A program made the position numbers and the translations under genes. The notes under the pieces are model-generated. The model did not search any database, was not told the DNA's origin, and saw only the letters and a program-made list of their open reading frames with translations. From Phoronis australis (taxonomy: Eukaryota; Phoronida; Phoronidae), in contig NMRA01000394.1 in the NCBI GenBank assembly GCA_002633005.1, forward strand, positions 122,001 through 186,000: a DNA stretch of 64,000 nt. The letters are read 5' to 3'. Each line of letters begins with the position of its first letter. Within the stretch, counting starts at the first letter, position 1. Of the stretch, positions 44,666 to 58,200 are shown piece by piece.

Positions 44666-45394
44666 GGCCGGTTGAAACATTATAATTTTTCTTTCCAAAA
44701 AGGACAGGGCCCTCAATCCCTCAAATTTGGTGCCCAATATCGGCCCTATTCCCCTCTCAAACATATTGAAATATCACGCGAAATTCAACCCACGAGGCAC
44801 AAAAATTTCCCTAGTGAAAAATCTCTCTTGAGTTCAAATCACCTGTAACCACACACTGTGAGGTGACAATTTTTAAGAGCACAAAAGGCTACTTTAAACT
44901 GAGGCAGAGCCTATGAGAGCTTGCAACAGGGCGGGGGTGTTATTGAGGTAGATTGTTCCCGCCCTCACTCGGCGAAACAATCGCCTCTCAGTAGGCACTG
45001 GCACCGTTCCCCTCGGATGAAAGAGGCTCCTGCAGAAACATGGGTGTTTTAATTTTAAAATTCAACTTGTTCCAGATTGATATTTGAAATCTAACACATG
45101 AAATAGACGTAAGAATTATTACAACCAAGAAAGCATTGATGGTCAAATAATTTTTATTTTCAATTACGAGCCTGGTTTTTTTATTTCAATAAAAATATAT
45201 TTAATAAAATTATTCTTTCAGACCAATGACAAATCAACTGTTAGTCCCAGTGAGTGCATAGGATCAGGCTATGCTTGATGTTAATATTCTTGATCAACAA
45301 ATTAAACCAGATGTGACTAATTGCACATGACAGACACCACAGTCGAATATGTCTTCAACTCGTCAACAATACGAGCAGATGGCCTGGTCCGCGT

Positions 45395-45745
45395 AGAAAG
45401 TATTTTGATCAACAATTTACAAGAAAAAACGTAACCCTGCATTCAGTATAATACTTAATCCGTAACACTACGATCGCCGCAATTTGGACATATTTACTTT
45501 TCATGTTTCGAACCTAGTTTTCCGAAAAAATTAAGCCCTTTCGTCAGACAACTCTTTGGCGCCTTAACTTGTTCTCTAATGTAATTTTCTACGTCTCTGT
45601 GGTTAATTGTCGACACATCATTAAAATTTAATATCCAGGTTGGACTCGAAAGACCGGCTATTTAACTCACGCAATGTCTGCTTTCGCTTTGTTTTATCGC
45701 AGTGAGCCTCGCTTTGGATCTTAATGGCCGCCGCTTGAATAGGGT
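45395..45745. repeat. Dispersed repeat, copy 1 (partner 56265-56580)
   Basis: Long matching blocks include cgtaaccctgcattcag, ccgtaacactacgatcgccg, cttttcatgtttcgaacc, ttggactcgaaagaccggc and cgcagtgagcctcgctt, all in the same order. It ends near agggtctata / aggtctata. Confidence 0.85.
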
Positions 45746-48000
45746 CTATACTGTTAAGAAACACAGCTGCAGCATGTACGAAATTCACTTTTTGGGTTGT
45801 AGAATTCACCTATTGCGTGTGTGAAATTAGATACAAGATCAAACTGAAAGGTGACGGTCAAAAATAAATAGCGCGCTGGCAGCTAATGCATGCAAGTGCG
45901 TCATCCGAAAGTTGACATTGCATGTTCATACTCACGATACATTTTTCATTGTATGCATTTCGTTGATTCGGTTAGATAATGCTTTTAGATTCTAGCTGCT
46001 GATAAGGTCCTTATAGAGGCGTCGTCTGTGTAAAAAGAAGGGCTCCGAGATGAAGTTTACCTTATGAGAAATAAGTGGAGACCGCTGCTATCTACATGTA
46101 ATTTAAGAAGTTGTGAAGCAAAAATGTAGCTCAAAACACCTTGACTCTCCTTAGCAACAATTTCCATTCGAATGTCAAAGCCGACTGTGCTAAGCCATCA
46201 CCCTGCGGGAACCTAGGATACTGACAAATATAACTTCACAAAAGAAAGGCTTGTTTAGTTACATTGGTGCTAAACATTTATAGTGCAAAGAAGCGAAATT
46301 ATCAAAAGACTGCGCAGTGGGATTTTAAGTACACTCTTTTAGTTTCGTTTTTGTTAAAAATTTCATGAAACGGGTCTTTTTGCAAACCATTTTAATCGAA
46401 ATTTAAGCCCAAACATTTTCCTTTGAACATGTCATCGGTTTTTTTTCAAAATAAACTAAATTTTATAGAGATTATATTAGAGTTTAAGCAGAATTTTAAG
46501 TTTACACACAGTGACACCAAGGAGGTTCAAAATGGAGGGTGAACGCCAGAAGTTCATTTTGTCTCCCGTTGAAAAATTCTGTGGGGCTGAGCGATCGTGA
46601 GATGGCAATTACGACCGTAACGTTCTAATTTAAGTTCAGTTCGAGCTCTAGAATTATCTGCAATCCCAGAAAGCAGTTACACATCGTAAGTAAGTGAAGT
46701 CTTTACTTTATAGCCTAGGTCGCAAACCCCGATCTTATGTTGATTTTCTTGGGTGTTCGAACGCAGATCAGGGACACAACCCGTTGTAAAAGTAACTGTT
46801 GTCCCCCTGGAGAAATTATCTGGCTGGCATGAAGCTTCTGGTTTATGCACTGAATAACGTGCCCCTACGCTGACTTTCAATACAGGCCCGTATGCAGCGT
46901 TGCACAGGGGGTGGTTCGAATTTCTTGAACGGTGGACCATTGATATTATGCAAAAAGTTCCTCAGTTGACGCAGCTTAATACAGAGGAAGGAAAGTTGTA
47001 TACACAACGATGACTCCCAGCTCTATGTTTTTGAGATGAGACGGAATTAGTAATACCAGAGATGAGGATGCCGTGACATTTGCTCGCAACGAGAGGGACT
47101 GAATTCGGATGTAATATGGTCCAAAACGTTCTTGCGTTACTTTCTGCCAAATTTTCAAATCAGACATGCTTAAATGAGTGATTACACCTACTCGGACAGA
47201 AATATTTAGTCGGAGAATAACTTGACGATTTTTTTTTATCTAGATATATTTTTGCGTGTTACATGTACTTAAGTTGCATACGTTCTTGGAAATGGGAACA
47301 CCCCACTACTCACCATTCGGTTCGCCATTACAAAGGTTCACTGCTGCGAAAAGATCAAACGTTTTCAACTGATGTGTAATTTTCACACTTTTTCATGTAA
47401 AAATGAATGATACATACACTTAACGGTGTATTTATACCGAAAACAGCGCCCATGTACCAAAATGTTTTGTTTGGATTTCATGCACCTGCGAAATTGCCCG
47501 CATGCCTTACAAACGTGAAAAATGAGAACGTTATTGCATTATAAAAATATGGAGTGGGAATATTGATGAATTATCAACCACGATACATTCATCAAATCTA
47601 CATGTATATTGAGGCCGCATCATTTCACAGCGCGACTGAAAAGTTTAGGGCCGCTGCGCCTGAACCTCACCCACCGCTGGAGACACGCACACAGCGGATG
47701 TAGTTAGCAGGCTACACTGTCCCTGTCAGTCTTCCCTAAGTCAGTGATACCCATTCAGTGTTCTTAAATTTAAAACCGTTTGTCGCCGTAGCCCTGACCC
47801 GTTCCCTAGGTGTTGTCCATCCTTGAGTATGACTCGTTTATAGATTCAAGTAACATGATTGTGATAAGAACCCAGCTCATTTGTAAATAACAAAACGACT
47901 GTATTAACAATTAGTCAACTTTTGCACACCTTTTAAATGGTTACTAGATGGATACAAATACAATAATTTATCCATGTTTGTTACAACAATCAGAGTAATG

Positions 48001-48071
48001 AACTGTGTAGCTCAGTGGTTTGAGGTCAGTGCTCCTGTTTGGGAGACTTGGGTTCGAATCCTGGCTTCATT
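48001..48071 (+). repeat. tRNA-like SINE head or decayed tRNA
   Basis: gtgtagctcagtggttt (box A) and gggttcgaatcctgg (box B) have tRNA-like spacing. The acceptor arm does not pair and the T-stem is poor, so a working tRNA gene is unlikely. Confidence 0.55.
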
Positions 48072-49479
48072 GGCTGCCAATCGAGCATTGCACAAAAGTG
48101 TCTCCTACTTATCTGAGCCCGGTTTTACTAGTGAATATGTGCAAGGGTGTGAATTAGAACTTGGATATAATGCTAAGCGAGTCCTGGGGCTGTGCTTATA
48201 TTTAAGAAAATATAACTGTCAAAGTTCTGGTTTTGGAATTGTGGACATTCAAAGTTGTGAACTTTCGAAGGTGGCGAATCTTCGGAGTAATGGACCTTCA
48301 GAGTAGCAAACCTCCGGAATTGTGGCATCTAACCTTGGAAATCTTTCCCATCAAGTTAGTTGCTCGTATAAAGTCTGCGAGACTGTCAACCATTGCCACT
48401 ATTTCCAAGAGAAGTTGATCAAAGTTTTAATTGGATCTAGACCTACTTTTCCCCAAAATGTGAACGTGCTCGTCGGTGTTTTTTCAGAGCAAACAAACAC
48501 GGTTGTAGTTTAATTCTGGTTTTTGAGCACCGACAGAGGGCTGCCTATAGTTTACTTACCGTCGGCTTCTAATGAATTTAAAAATACGGAAACGCACACA
48601 CGTGTACAGGCACGCAAGTCAATCCACCAATCCATAATTGAATTGGACACTGGATGAAAAAGATACCTGTATTTGAGGAACACTTTCAATTCCAAATTTG
48701 AAAACGCCTGCCCTTTGCCGTACTATGCTAGCAAGCAATATCAGACAATAAACCTATTTTCTGATGATTTGTTTCCTGGTCAATTTTAAGGCATTCACAC
48801 CGCACTGCGACTTTTTTGGAGCTCTCTCGCATCTATATAGCTTATTTCTAGACTCCCCTGTGTCCCTACGGTGCAACCACCACGTGTGTTCAATGCCAAT
48901 GAGTAAAATAAAGCCTCCTCTTAGAAATCGTCTGCACAATCCTGTCATCTACGAAAATACCACTCGGGCGATGTTGGCCGGGTACGGCCCCATGATCACG
49001 TGAAGCGTTTTGAATAAGAAGGCAAATTCCAAATTACTAATTTAGTTATCACTGAAGTACCAGTAGCTGCAACAATTTTGCTGTTGTCCATCTGTATCCT
49101 ACCTTTAAGGGATAGACTGGGACTGGATCTTTCCCGCAGAACGGGGGAGGGTCGTTCGAACCCCTCGACCCCCCCTTGGCTAGGGGTCTGCAATACATGC
49201 AGCTAGGACATTCTCTCCAGGGGGACAATCACTGAACCACGACACCGGGACACAGAGAACATGAGTCACATAGAACCTCGTCGGACGCACAGAATCCTGG
49301 ACACAGATATACAAAGCCAGCCCCGATATGCATAAAACGGGACACATAAAACGCCAGTTCATATAGAGCAAGATGATTAAGTGCAAGTTGGACTACCCTG
49401 AAACAGGTGACAGAAGTTGTCACCATGGTGTCAATTTGCTCTCGTGTTAGTCCTATTAACATAATACTTTCGCTTGATC

Positions 49480-49700
49480 ATCTCGTAAAAGTCATGCCTC
49501 AGGCAAACGACACATATTACAATCGCCCTAATTATCACTGATCACTGCTCGCAGGGTTGCCATTGCTCAAGATTGCGAATTAATGAAGTTATTAACATTT
49601 TCATTTGGAATTATTATTTTATTTTTAAGTTTGCCTCACGACAATGAAGTAGTTATATTAGGTCGTTAAATATAAGCACTATTATTGCTTGGTGAAATCT
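49480..49700. repeat. Dispersed repeat, copy 1 (partner 56045-56225)
   Basis: gcaaacgacacatattacaa / gcaaacaacacatatcacaa, aagttattaac, aagtttgcct / aagcttgcct and ggtcgttaa occur in the same order at both places. In the second place it sits directly beside the repeat shared with 45395-45745. Confidence 0.75.
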
Positions 49701-49794
49701 GGGAGTAATTAGTCCTAGGTGAAATGAAATTTCTCCAACTCTGTTGCTTTGTCATCAAGTGACGACGACTTTGAGACGGATCGGACTACGAGGA

Positions 49795-50870
49795 GGGGGG
49801 TCTCCTAGTGGCAATTAATTTTTTTTTACCTGTACCTCTGTATCTTTAAAGGTCGTCAACGGATTTTTGTGAATCTTGGCACTTTAGCATATGTTCAAGT
49901 TAGTGGGATGACGCTATCCTCTTGTTTTCGGAAGAATTCGAGGTATTCTGTGCCACCTAATAATCAGTCTCGCTATTTTCGAATCTGTTTATTGGCGTTC
50001 GCTCCTCTATCAACCAAACCGCTCTTAAAGATGAAGGTGAAAATTGGCATGTATGTTCTCACTATGAAAAGAAAGCCTGACGACAAGTTTCTGATTACTC
50101 CGGTTATTTTGGCGCCTCCTAGTGGCAGCCATAGCTGTATCTCGTAAACAATCTGCAGGAACTCCATTCAACTTAGCAAGTGTATTTATATTAAGTTGTA
50201 AACGCAGGTTGACGACTTTCAGGTAGATGTGTATACTGGTCTGCCCCTTCGTGACAATTTTTGTTTTTTTGTGTTTACCTCTGTATCTTAAAAGGTCCTC
50301 GACTGATTTTGCATAAAATTTGCAATATAGGCATCTATTGGTGACATGACGCTATGTTCATAATTTCGCAAGTATTTGAGGCATTTTGCACCACATAGTG
50401 GTCATTTATGATTTTTGGAATCGTTTTTTGGCATCCTTTCCTCTATTAACCAAACCATTCTATGAATGATTGTGAAACTTGGTGTATCTCTTCTTGGGTA
50501 TGAAGACAACGGTTGACAATGACGACTTTGACTACTGTGGCGTCTCCTAGTAGTATTTTTTGCGCCTGTAGCTTTATGTCCTCAAACCAGTGCAGGATCT
50601 TTATTAAATTTAGCAAGTGTATTCATATCAAGATGAGAACAGACGTTGACAACTTTCAGTGGCAATTTCATTTTTTCGGTCTTCCTTTGTTTATCTGAAG
50701 TTTCTTGGCAGACTTTTATGAAAATTGGTAAATACTTTCTATTAAAGAAACGATGGTATGTGTCCGTTTTCGGATGGCTTTGACGTATTTTGCGCCACCT
50801 GGTGGCCATTTTTATGATACGAATAGACATCGCGAGAAGCACGACGTTTGCGGTGCACAACTGCTTCGAA
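49795..50870. repeat. Degenerate tandem array with TCCTAGTGGC and related motifs
   Basis: Units of about 470 bp repeat the order ctcctagtgg, cctctgtatctt.aaagg, gacgctat, tttgcaccac / tgtgccacc, cctctat.aaccaaacc, agcaagtgtatt.atat.aag and ttgac.actttcag. At least two full units and a partial third are present. No gene. Confidence 0.75.
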
Positions 50871-51060
50871 AGTTTTCATGTGATATTTTTGTAGAACGCT
50901 AATATCGAGTGCTGCTTAAGCGGAAGTTGTTTTTAAAAATGCGGCTCTTACGCATTTCCATCATTTCTCAATTGTGCTGGAGTGCCATAACGGGAACAGG
51001 AAATGACATGAATTTTTGCATGTGGATTCTCGCTCGTCAGTCACCTTCCGGTGGGGCTTA

Positions 51061-51132
51061 CTATATTAATATAGTGTGCTATATTAATATAGTGTCTGGC
51101 CGCCATTCGGCGAGGCACCTATATTAATATAG
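51061..51132. repeat. Three copies of the perfect palindrome CTATATTAATATAG
   Basis: The 14-bp palindrome occurs at 51061-51074, 51079-51092 and 51119-51132. The last two are separated by a GC-rich 26-bp spacer containing ggccgccattcggcg. Confidence 0.95.
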
Positions 51133-52029
51133 CTCCGCTTTTTAGGCCACAAATTCAATTTTTGCCTATGTCACTTTAATAAGTTCCAGTCATTTTAAAT
51201 AATAAGCTGTTTAACATTAATTCGACATGCATACTCTGGTCCTAATTAACTTTGCAAGCAAACATTCCGGGACTGACCTAGTTAGTACATGTCACTTTCT
51301 TTCAGCTTGTTTCTGCATTGCTTCCAATGAGAAAATGATTTGACATGTTTGAAGATCTCTGCCTGAACTACATGTGAACAAAGGTTTTGGAAAGTGACAT
51401 ATTTCAATGACGTCACTCTAGATATATTGCCTGTACATAACGATATTTAACCATAAGGTCTCCTAAACATGCCTCCTAAATTTTACTGTCAAAATGCATG
51501 GTGGGTCAGTGTTTTCCGAAGTAAAAAGGGACTAGATGCACTGGATCAGAAATACGACGGACAATAACGGTGGACGCAAATATAGACATCGCGAAAGGTT
51601 TGATGAAACTGAGAGAAATTGCTAATGGATGACGAGAACATAAAAGTCTTGATCAAGGATGCTGAGTTGATGGAAAAGACTAATAAAAGTCTTGACCAAG
51701 GATGCTTGTTCTTTTTTCACTAAATTTTACTTGGCATGACTCTTTATTCTTGATGAATTGAATTAATGGCGAACTTGTCTCCAGAATGTGAGAAACACCT
51801 TTATCTGCAGGAGCAGCAATATTAAACATAGTAGAGTGTCAACACACAAACAACCTACATGTAGAAGGAGGTATTGCAAGATTGAAGATTGATCTCATTG
51901 ATCACAATGCCAGGATTATTTATTCTTTTACAGTACATTGAATAATAAAAACCAAAAAGTATTATGAAGGCTGATAAACAGAAATAAACAAGAACAGCTC
52001 CGAAATACACATGGCAATCACAAGCACCC

Positions 52030-52400
52030 TTGTAATCGGCTGGCACCTGTCCAATGCTGTTCCGGTACTATTTATGTATTCAAACGTACCGGTATTTCAC
52101 CACCGATCATCATGTAAGTATATGCCCAGCACTGACCCGGTGCCAGCAAAGTATTGACTGTGTATCATTGTAATTTGTGTCCGTATTGTGGTAGCCGTGT
52201 ACCGGTGTGGTGCCAGCCCAGCACCGGACCGTTACTGGTTCGCAGTACTGCTCCGGTAGCATTTCACATGTACCGGCCTGGTGCTCCAGCACCAGATAGG
52301 TGGGAATAATGTGTGCAAACGGTGCTGAAAACTGTACCGTTTTGCTACCCTGTTACGGTACCGAGCTGGTGATGTTCTGTTTGCCATAATGGTAATTGGG
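52030..52400. repeat. CCGG/TACCGG-rich degenerate repeat
   Basis: gtaccgg, tccggta, cagcaccgg and tggtgccagc recur about a dozen times in both orientations. This is a decayed minisatellite or satellite-like stretch distinct from its AT-rich surroundings. Confidence 0.6.
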
Positions 52401-55400
52401 GTACTTTCAGAAGGTGACACCATGTGCTAGTCTAACACTCAACACATACTGCCACCCGGGGGGCCAGTAGGATGAATGTGGTGGGTACATACATGCATAT
52501 TACCACATCTGCAAATGTTGTTGCCGAACAACAGTGTGAGTGTCGAGCGCGTCAATACATGTACATGTGAATGGATGAGCAACATATTACATAGGTAACT
52601 AAAAAAATGGGTAACCGAGACAATGTAGAATGAAAATCCTACTTGAGACAACGTAACCCCCCATCCCGCTCCGTCATCGAATCTTCTGATAACTAAAGCG
52701 AGATGTTATACCACATATATATTATCACCAGGTATGGTACCTCTGAGGTATGGCCCACGAGATGACACCATAAGGGGAAAATGCCTCATCTGGGAAATTT
52801 TCAGGATGAGTACAAATAGCAGCTGATTACTGGGACTGGCTACTCTTATCGCCACCTGGCTATACTAGGAGGTACTTATTCGTGGTATAGCGGAGCACGT
52901 TTGATTTCGGCCCTTTTAGTCTGCATGTAACGAGAGCTGATGTGTTATTTGATGGCCGGTATGGTCGAAATTCATCACGACCTACCTTAACTCTAGCACT
53001 CTCCTCATGAAACCTCTCTTTGAAGACGGCTCTACAACTATTAGCACTAGAACTGGTTACTAAAATTAGTGCTACTTTTATTACTGTCATTATTGTTACC
53101 AGTATAAATACTGTTACAACCGATATCCTTTTTGTCATAATTAATATTTTTCCAATCATTGTTCGCATAATTAGGATTCAATGAATCTTGAAATCATTGA
53201 GAATGAGATTTGCTGCATAATTAATAGCACGGTTCAATATAGTTACTGAATTATTAACATCGTCATCCATATAGTATTTTTGACATTTTCCTTAATTAAT
53301 GTATTCTTGAAAGTGTATAATCTGCGTTGAATTATTTCCTATGGAAATGACATTTATCCCACATGCGTGGAATCAGTCGAGTGCAATACGGCCATGTAAC
53401 AATGCTTCCGTATTCACCTCCCGCACTACTTCAACAGTGACCTCTGACATGCAAGGTTCACAAGGTAAGTCAATGTCGACTCGACGTCGTTAGCCGGTTC
53501 GATCATCAAACTTTCCGAAAATAGTTCAAAGTAATACAATTGCAGCAATGTAAATAACACTCAACATGCAATCAGGTTCCAATGGTAACGTCTGGAACAG
53601 GACTGTTACTTTCATGACAGTTCTGTCTCAGTTTTGAATTACCTGCTAAGTATTACATCGTCTGCAACTCAGGCGCAGATTTCTCAATAACTACAATATG
53701 AAATGTTGTTACTTAATTATTTTCAGGATAAGTAACAAGTTCAATGCACTGTTACCGTTGCTTTCATCTTTGTTATCTCTTTTCAAGTAAAAAATCGTTA
53801 CACCTGAAAGTGTTTCGTTTCCTAGAAAAAAAATGTAACCTAACGCACAAGTACATACATAAAGAATGTGATCAGCCACATGAACAGTTTGATTGAAGTA
53901 TTTGAAAAATCTGACGGTCTTCGGTATCGGTCGATACGCGGAATAATGTTTTGTGGGTTATTACTTCATCTACATGTACGCCACTCCCGGTACGTTTTGT
54001 GTATATATTCGATGACGTGTTAAATTTAGTTTAAAACTAAAGCGAGGCTTAATGGAATTGGATATGCTTGGCGGAAAGCATGACAAGTAGTCTCAGTGTC
54101 GTAGGAGCAACATGTAATTTTAATGAATCTCGATAATTTTACAAACTCACGCACTTTGTGCCATTTCTCGTCCAATTGAGGTTGAGCAACTAAGATATCA
54201 ACGTATTATCAATGACGAAAACAAACCTAGAAACAGGAGCAAGTTCCCATAAATCAGTTCACTGCAAGTTCATGGCTACGGAGTAAGGCTTCAGGAAAGT
54301 CAAAAACACATTATTAGTTGGACATCCAACATGCAAACTCAAACGACTGGATTTTCCAAATCTAGCTACATACAAGTACAAAACAGCAAGAACGGATCAG
54401 AAATTGAACACCATGTATACAAAATAAGACGAGCACAAACCCAACAAATATTCCATTTTCAAAATGCTTTGGTCAATTAGAGATAGTTTGTTTACTCTAT
54501 GCTCTTCAAACCAGAACTTTGATACCGTCCCACATAGCACACATTTTGTGCCGGACTGGTTGAACCACAGTTGCATAAGTTTTTATTGCGTGTAACTGGT
54601 TCCATTGCTGAAGCCAAAGGCAAACTATTGATATAAACCGGATGGTACTGAAAATTTAGAGTCGTCTCTGCTATTGAGCGGAACTGAAATGCAGTAACAC
54701 ACAGATTCGGAACTGGCTCCTTAACCTTACTCTTAAACATTAATTAAATTTGCAGTGTGCGTCATTAATTTGGGTTTGAGGTACTGATGAATTGCATATA
54801 TATTAAAATTGCCTGAAAGGGTTCAAAATGTCTTTTATACATTCAGTTAATGAAATTTGAAAACTTTATCAAAGGCTCCAATTTTTCTCTTAGAAGAATT
54901 GATCACCAAGTTTGTGCATTGAAAGAAAACAACTACATACATATAACTTTTAACCAAGTCAAATATATAGTTTCTTACAGACGACAGCGTATTCATTTTA
55001 CTAAATCAGGAGCGTAGCGCGGGTGTAGGGCAATCATTATCAAGTTTTCGGTTGTGGAAGTACATGTAGATCAATTGAAATCGGTCAAGAAAAAGCATGC
55101 TCACAAGACATGCATCATCATGATAACACTGGGCCGAAACAACAAAAAAGTGAGACAGTGATAAAAAACAAGGACGGTTATATTAGTCAAGGACGGAAAT
55201 GTTGGGAATTACATGAAATATTACTCTCGATGGTTTTATAAAAAGATTAAAGAGGGGACATGGCTGTAACTGTAGCCGGGATGAGGTTGTACATTAAACT
55301 GGTGTTGATCGGGGATGCAGGAAGAGGTAATCAACTGGAGTTTGATGAGAGAATAACATGTATTGACCTTGTGGAGAAGCTGGTTTGAAGCGGAGTTGAA

Positions 55401-56044
55401 AGTAGAGTCGACAGTTGAAAGATTGTCCTTAGATCGTATTTTTCGCTATTTTCCTACTACCACACGTGTTAAAGATATAATAATCAAGTGCACTCACTGA
55501 ACTTTGTTCAAGTTTCGCATAAATGGTTGAATACACCTTTTCACTAAACGCCAACTTCACCCTGTTGTAATAAGCGAATAAGAAATCCAAGTTCATGTTC
55601 CATTTTTCAATGGATCCACACTGAATACAATACCTGATATATACAATAGAAGAGCGAAAACAGCACAGGTCTTCCTGTCAGCTTGTCTCGTCCAACGCAA
55701 CATCTGAAAGCGGAGTGCCGTCGACGGACTCATCAGTAAATTATATTTGCTTTGCCACGCCTTGCAACAGGCTCGTGTTGCACGTAAAACAGACGCGTCG
55801 ATTTTTACTGATTTATTGCAATTCCCTGCAACGTGATACAACGCACTTGATGCAATGCACACTTTGGCAATTGCTGTTTTGATAACAAGAGGCAAATCTA
55901 CACAACAGCAGAACCGCAAAAATTGTGTTGGTGTCTTAAACGACGTGGCACGAATGAATTTCGAAATCTGCATCAAACTCAAACCAATGAGAAGTCAGCC
56001 AGCAAAAATTGAAGAATCGTCTCAATAATACTTTGGTGTTAAAT

Positions 56045-56580
56045 TCATGTTATAAGCAAACAACACATATCACAACCGCCCAAAAGTACAACTAATCACT
56101 GTTGTCAAACTCAAAATTGCAAAGTTATTAACGATTTAAAATGGGGTTGTAATCTAAAAGCTTGCCTTGTGGTAATGTGGTAACTAAGCAGGACATTTCA
56201 GGTCGTTAAGTAAGAACGCTCTCAATATGCCTGTCGTATTTTCTATACACTTGCAGATGAAAAGCACGGTCTCGTAGAAAGCATTTTTATCAACAATTTA
56301 TAAGAAACGTAACCCTGCATTCAGCGTAATACCTAATCCGTAACACTACGATCGCCGCAGTTTGGTCATATTTACTTTTCATGTTTCGAACCTAGTTTTC
56401 CGAAAAAACTACCTTTTCGTCAGACAATTCTTTGGTGCACTGACTTGTTATTTAATATCTATGTTGGACTCGAAAGACCGGCTATTTAACACACGCAATG
56501 TCAACTTCCGCTTTGTTTATCGCAGTGAGCCTCGCTTGGGATTTTATTGTCCGCCGCGTGAATTAGGTCTATAACACGGT
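56045..56580. repeat. Composite dispersed repeat, fused copy
   Basis: The first half matches 49480-49700 and the second half matches 45395-45745, in the same orientation. This may be the more complete copy of one family of about 540 bp. Confidence 0.75.
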
Positions 56581-57510
56581 ATATAGATGCGACTACAGCA
56601 GGAAGTCGTTCCTGTCTTTTACTCTGGCTCAGTTGAATAGTCTGCCCCGTCTGGTGTCACGTCAAGTCCATTTATTGATAGATCTAGGGCAGAAAATTGT
56701 GCTTCTTCAGAAGTCTCTGTAGATCTTCTATTCTACGGGTGTCCTTATTATTGTTTATGCAGCATGGACATGACGTCACTGAGTCCTTTGTTTATTTTGG
56801 TAACCCGGTAAATGTTGTGCAAATGGCATATTCAAAATATGTCTTTTAGCTCTACATGTATATGTTCAAAACTCGCACACTAGATCAAGTTGGTGGACGG
56901 TTCGTAGGCACGCTGTTATGGCAAAACTGTGATTTTTGTAAGAACATACAATGTAATATTACACAAAACGTAATCTCTGCTGTAGTATAATATATACACG
57001 CAAACAAGCACACTCATATAACACAATAATCAACATTACAAGGTACGAATAAGCAAATTACATTCGAGAAAACAGGTCCCTGATCTAGATAGAAATGCAA
57101 ATGTAACTAATTCCTTTAAGAATTTTAAATTGTTAGGCATTTAAGTTTATTTCATTCCTCTTAGATATATAACCCAGTCATCTAAAGGTGACCTGCAAGA
57201 ATTGCAGGTTGAACTGCAAAATAAGTCTTCGGTGCAAATGTATGTACATTCAAATAATTTAGTAAACGTGACATGGGAAACTTCAATGAAATATAAACTA
57301 CTTTACTCAGATCTAATTCATATACTGCTTTGTTATTTCGCAAAAACAGCACAATGCAGATGTTAATGGGGCTTTACGTGGATTTTACTTCACATAAAAC
57401 CCTGAATACAGCAGTATAGCTTGTAACGCTAGTCAGGCACACCAATATTTTCATTCAGCAACACCTAAGCATTAGGCTGTTGCAAAATTTCGGTAATTTG
57501 TTATCCGCTT

Positions 57511-57828
57511 TCATTGCTCATAGGTTGGAGAATATGTAAATATATAAACGGCCATAACTGCAGTTATGAATAAAAATACATAAAAAAACAACTGGTCCAG
57601 TATAATACCAAACAGCTGCCATTCCTCAGAGATAATGGCATCAGCTTCTTTCTTGTAAGCCAGTTCTTGCAGTTCATGAACCGAGTGCATTATTCGCTTC
57701 AGATAAAGTTCGGTCTTTGAAGACTTGCGAACGACGTCTTTATTTTCCATGTCGTTTTGGTCAAAGTTGAGAATTTGAATTTCCTCTTTTATGCGTGTTT
57801 CCTCGCTAAGTGTTTTCAAAGGATGTAC
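57511..57828 (-). CDS. nAChR gene B last exon: MA helix, TM4 and stop
   Basis: TTTTTTTCAG precedes VHPLKTLSEETRIKEEIQI. The exon goes on to TELYLKRIMHSVHELQELAY (amphipathic MA helix), EEWQLFGIILDQLFFYVFLF and ITAVMAVYIF (TM4), ending SPTYEQ and stop. A minus-strand AATAAA lies at 57146-57151. The upstream half is duplicated at 57961-58102. Confidence 0.92.
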   Translation of the reverse strand, partial: VHPLKTLSEETRIKEEIQILNFDQNDMENKDVVRKSSKTELYLKRIMHSVHELQELAYKKEADAIISEEWQLFGIILDQLFFYVFLFITAVMAVYIFTYSPTYEQ

Positions 57829-57927
57829 CTGAAAAAAATAATGGTTAAGTCATTTCAAGCAGAACTGAAATATATTCTCTGAGTAAATGCTTAACGTGCT
57901 CATACGTTGGACTCGGAGAAAATGTAA

Positions 57928-57959
<32 letters not shown>

Positions 57960-58200
57960 NGCATTATTCGCTTCAGATAAAGTTCGGTCTTTGAAGACTT
58001 GCGAACGACGTCTTTATTTTCCATGTCGTTTTGGTCAAAGTTGAGAATTTGAATTTCCTCTTTTATGCGTGTTTCCTCGCTAAGTGTTTTCAAAGGATGT
58101 ACCTGAAAAAATAATGGTTAAGTCATTTCAAGCAGAACTGAAATATATTCTCTGAGTAAATGCTTAACGTGCTCATACGTTGGACTCGGAGAAAATGTAA

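Larger units (their letters stand above)
40097..57510. other. Long intergenic region between nAChR genes: repeats, no gene recognised
   Basis: No exon chain with consistent splice phases and recognisable protein was found. The longest frames (41256-41600, 43831-44244 and 55593-55982 on the minus strand) show no family features. Contents are the mobile elements, tandem and dispersed repeats and palindromes listed separately. Confidence 0.5.

Noticed and set aside
48001-48071. Functional tRNA gene
   Set aside because: Box A and box B are present, but the acceptor and T stems do not pair. A SINE head is more likely.
49795-50870. CRISPR-like array
   Set aside because: Repeat units are hundreds of bases, diverged, with no constant short repeat and spacer pattern, and the genome is eukaryotic.
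55593-55982. 129-codon minus-strand frame, cysteine-containing
   Set aside because: Composition is not domain-like and there is no supporting neighbour exon. It is left as a chance frame, though expression data could change this.
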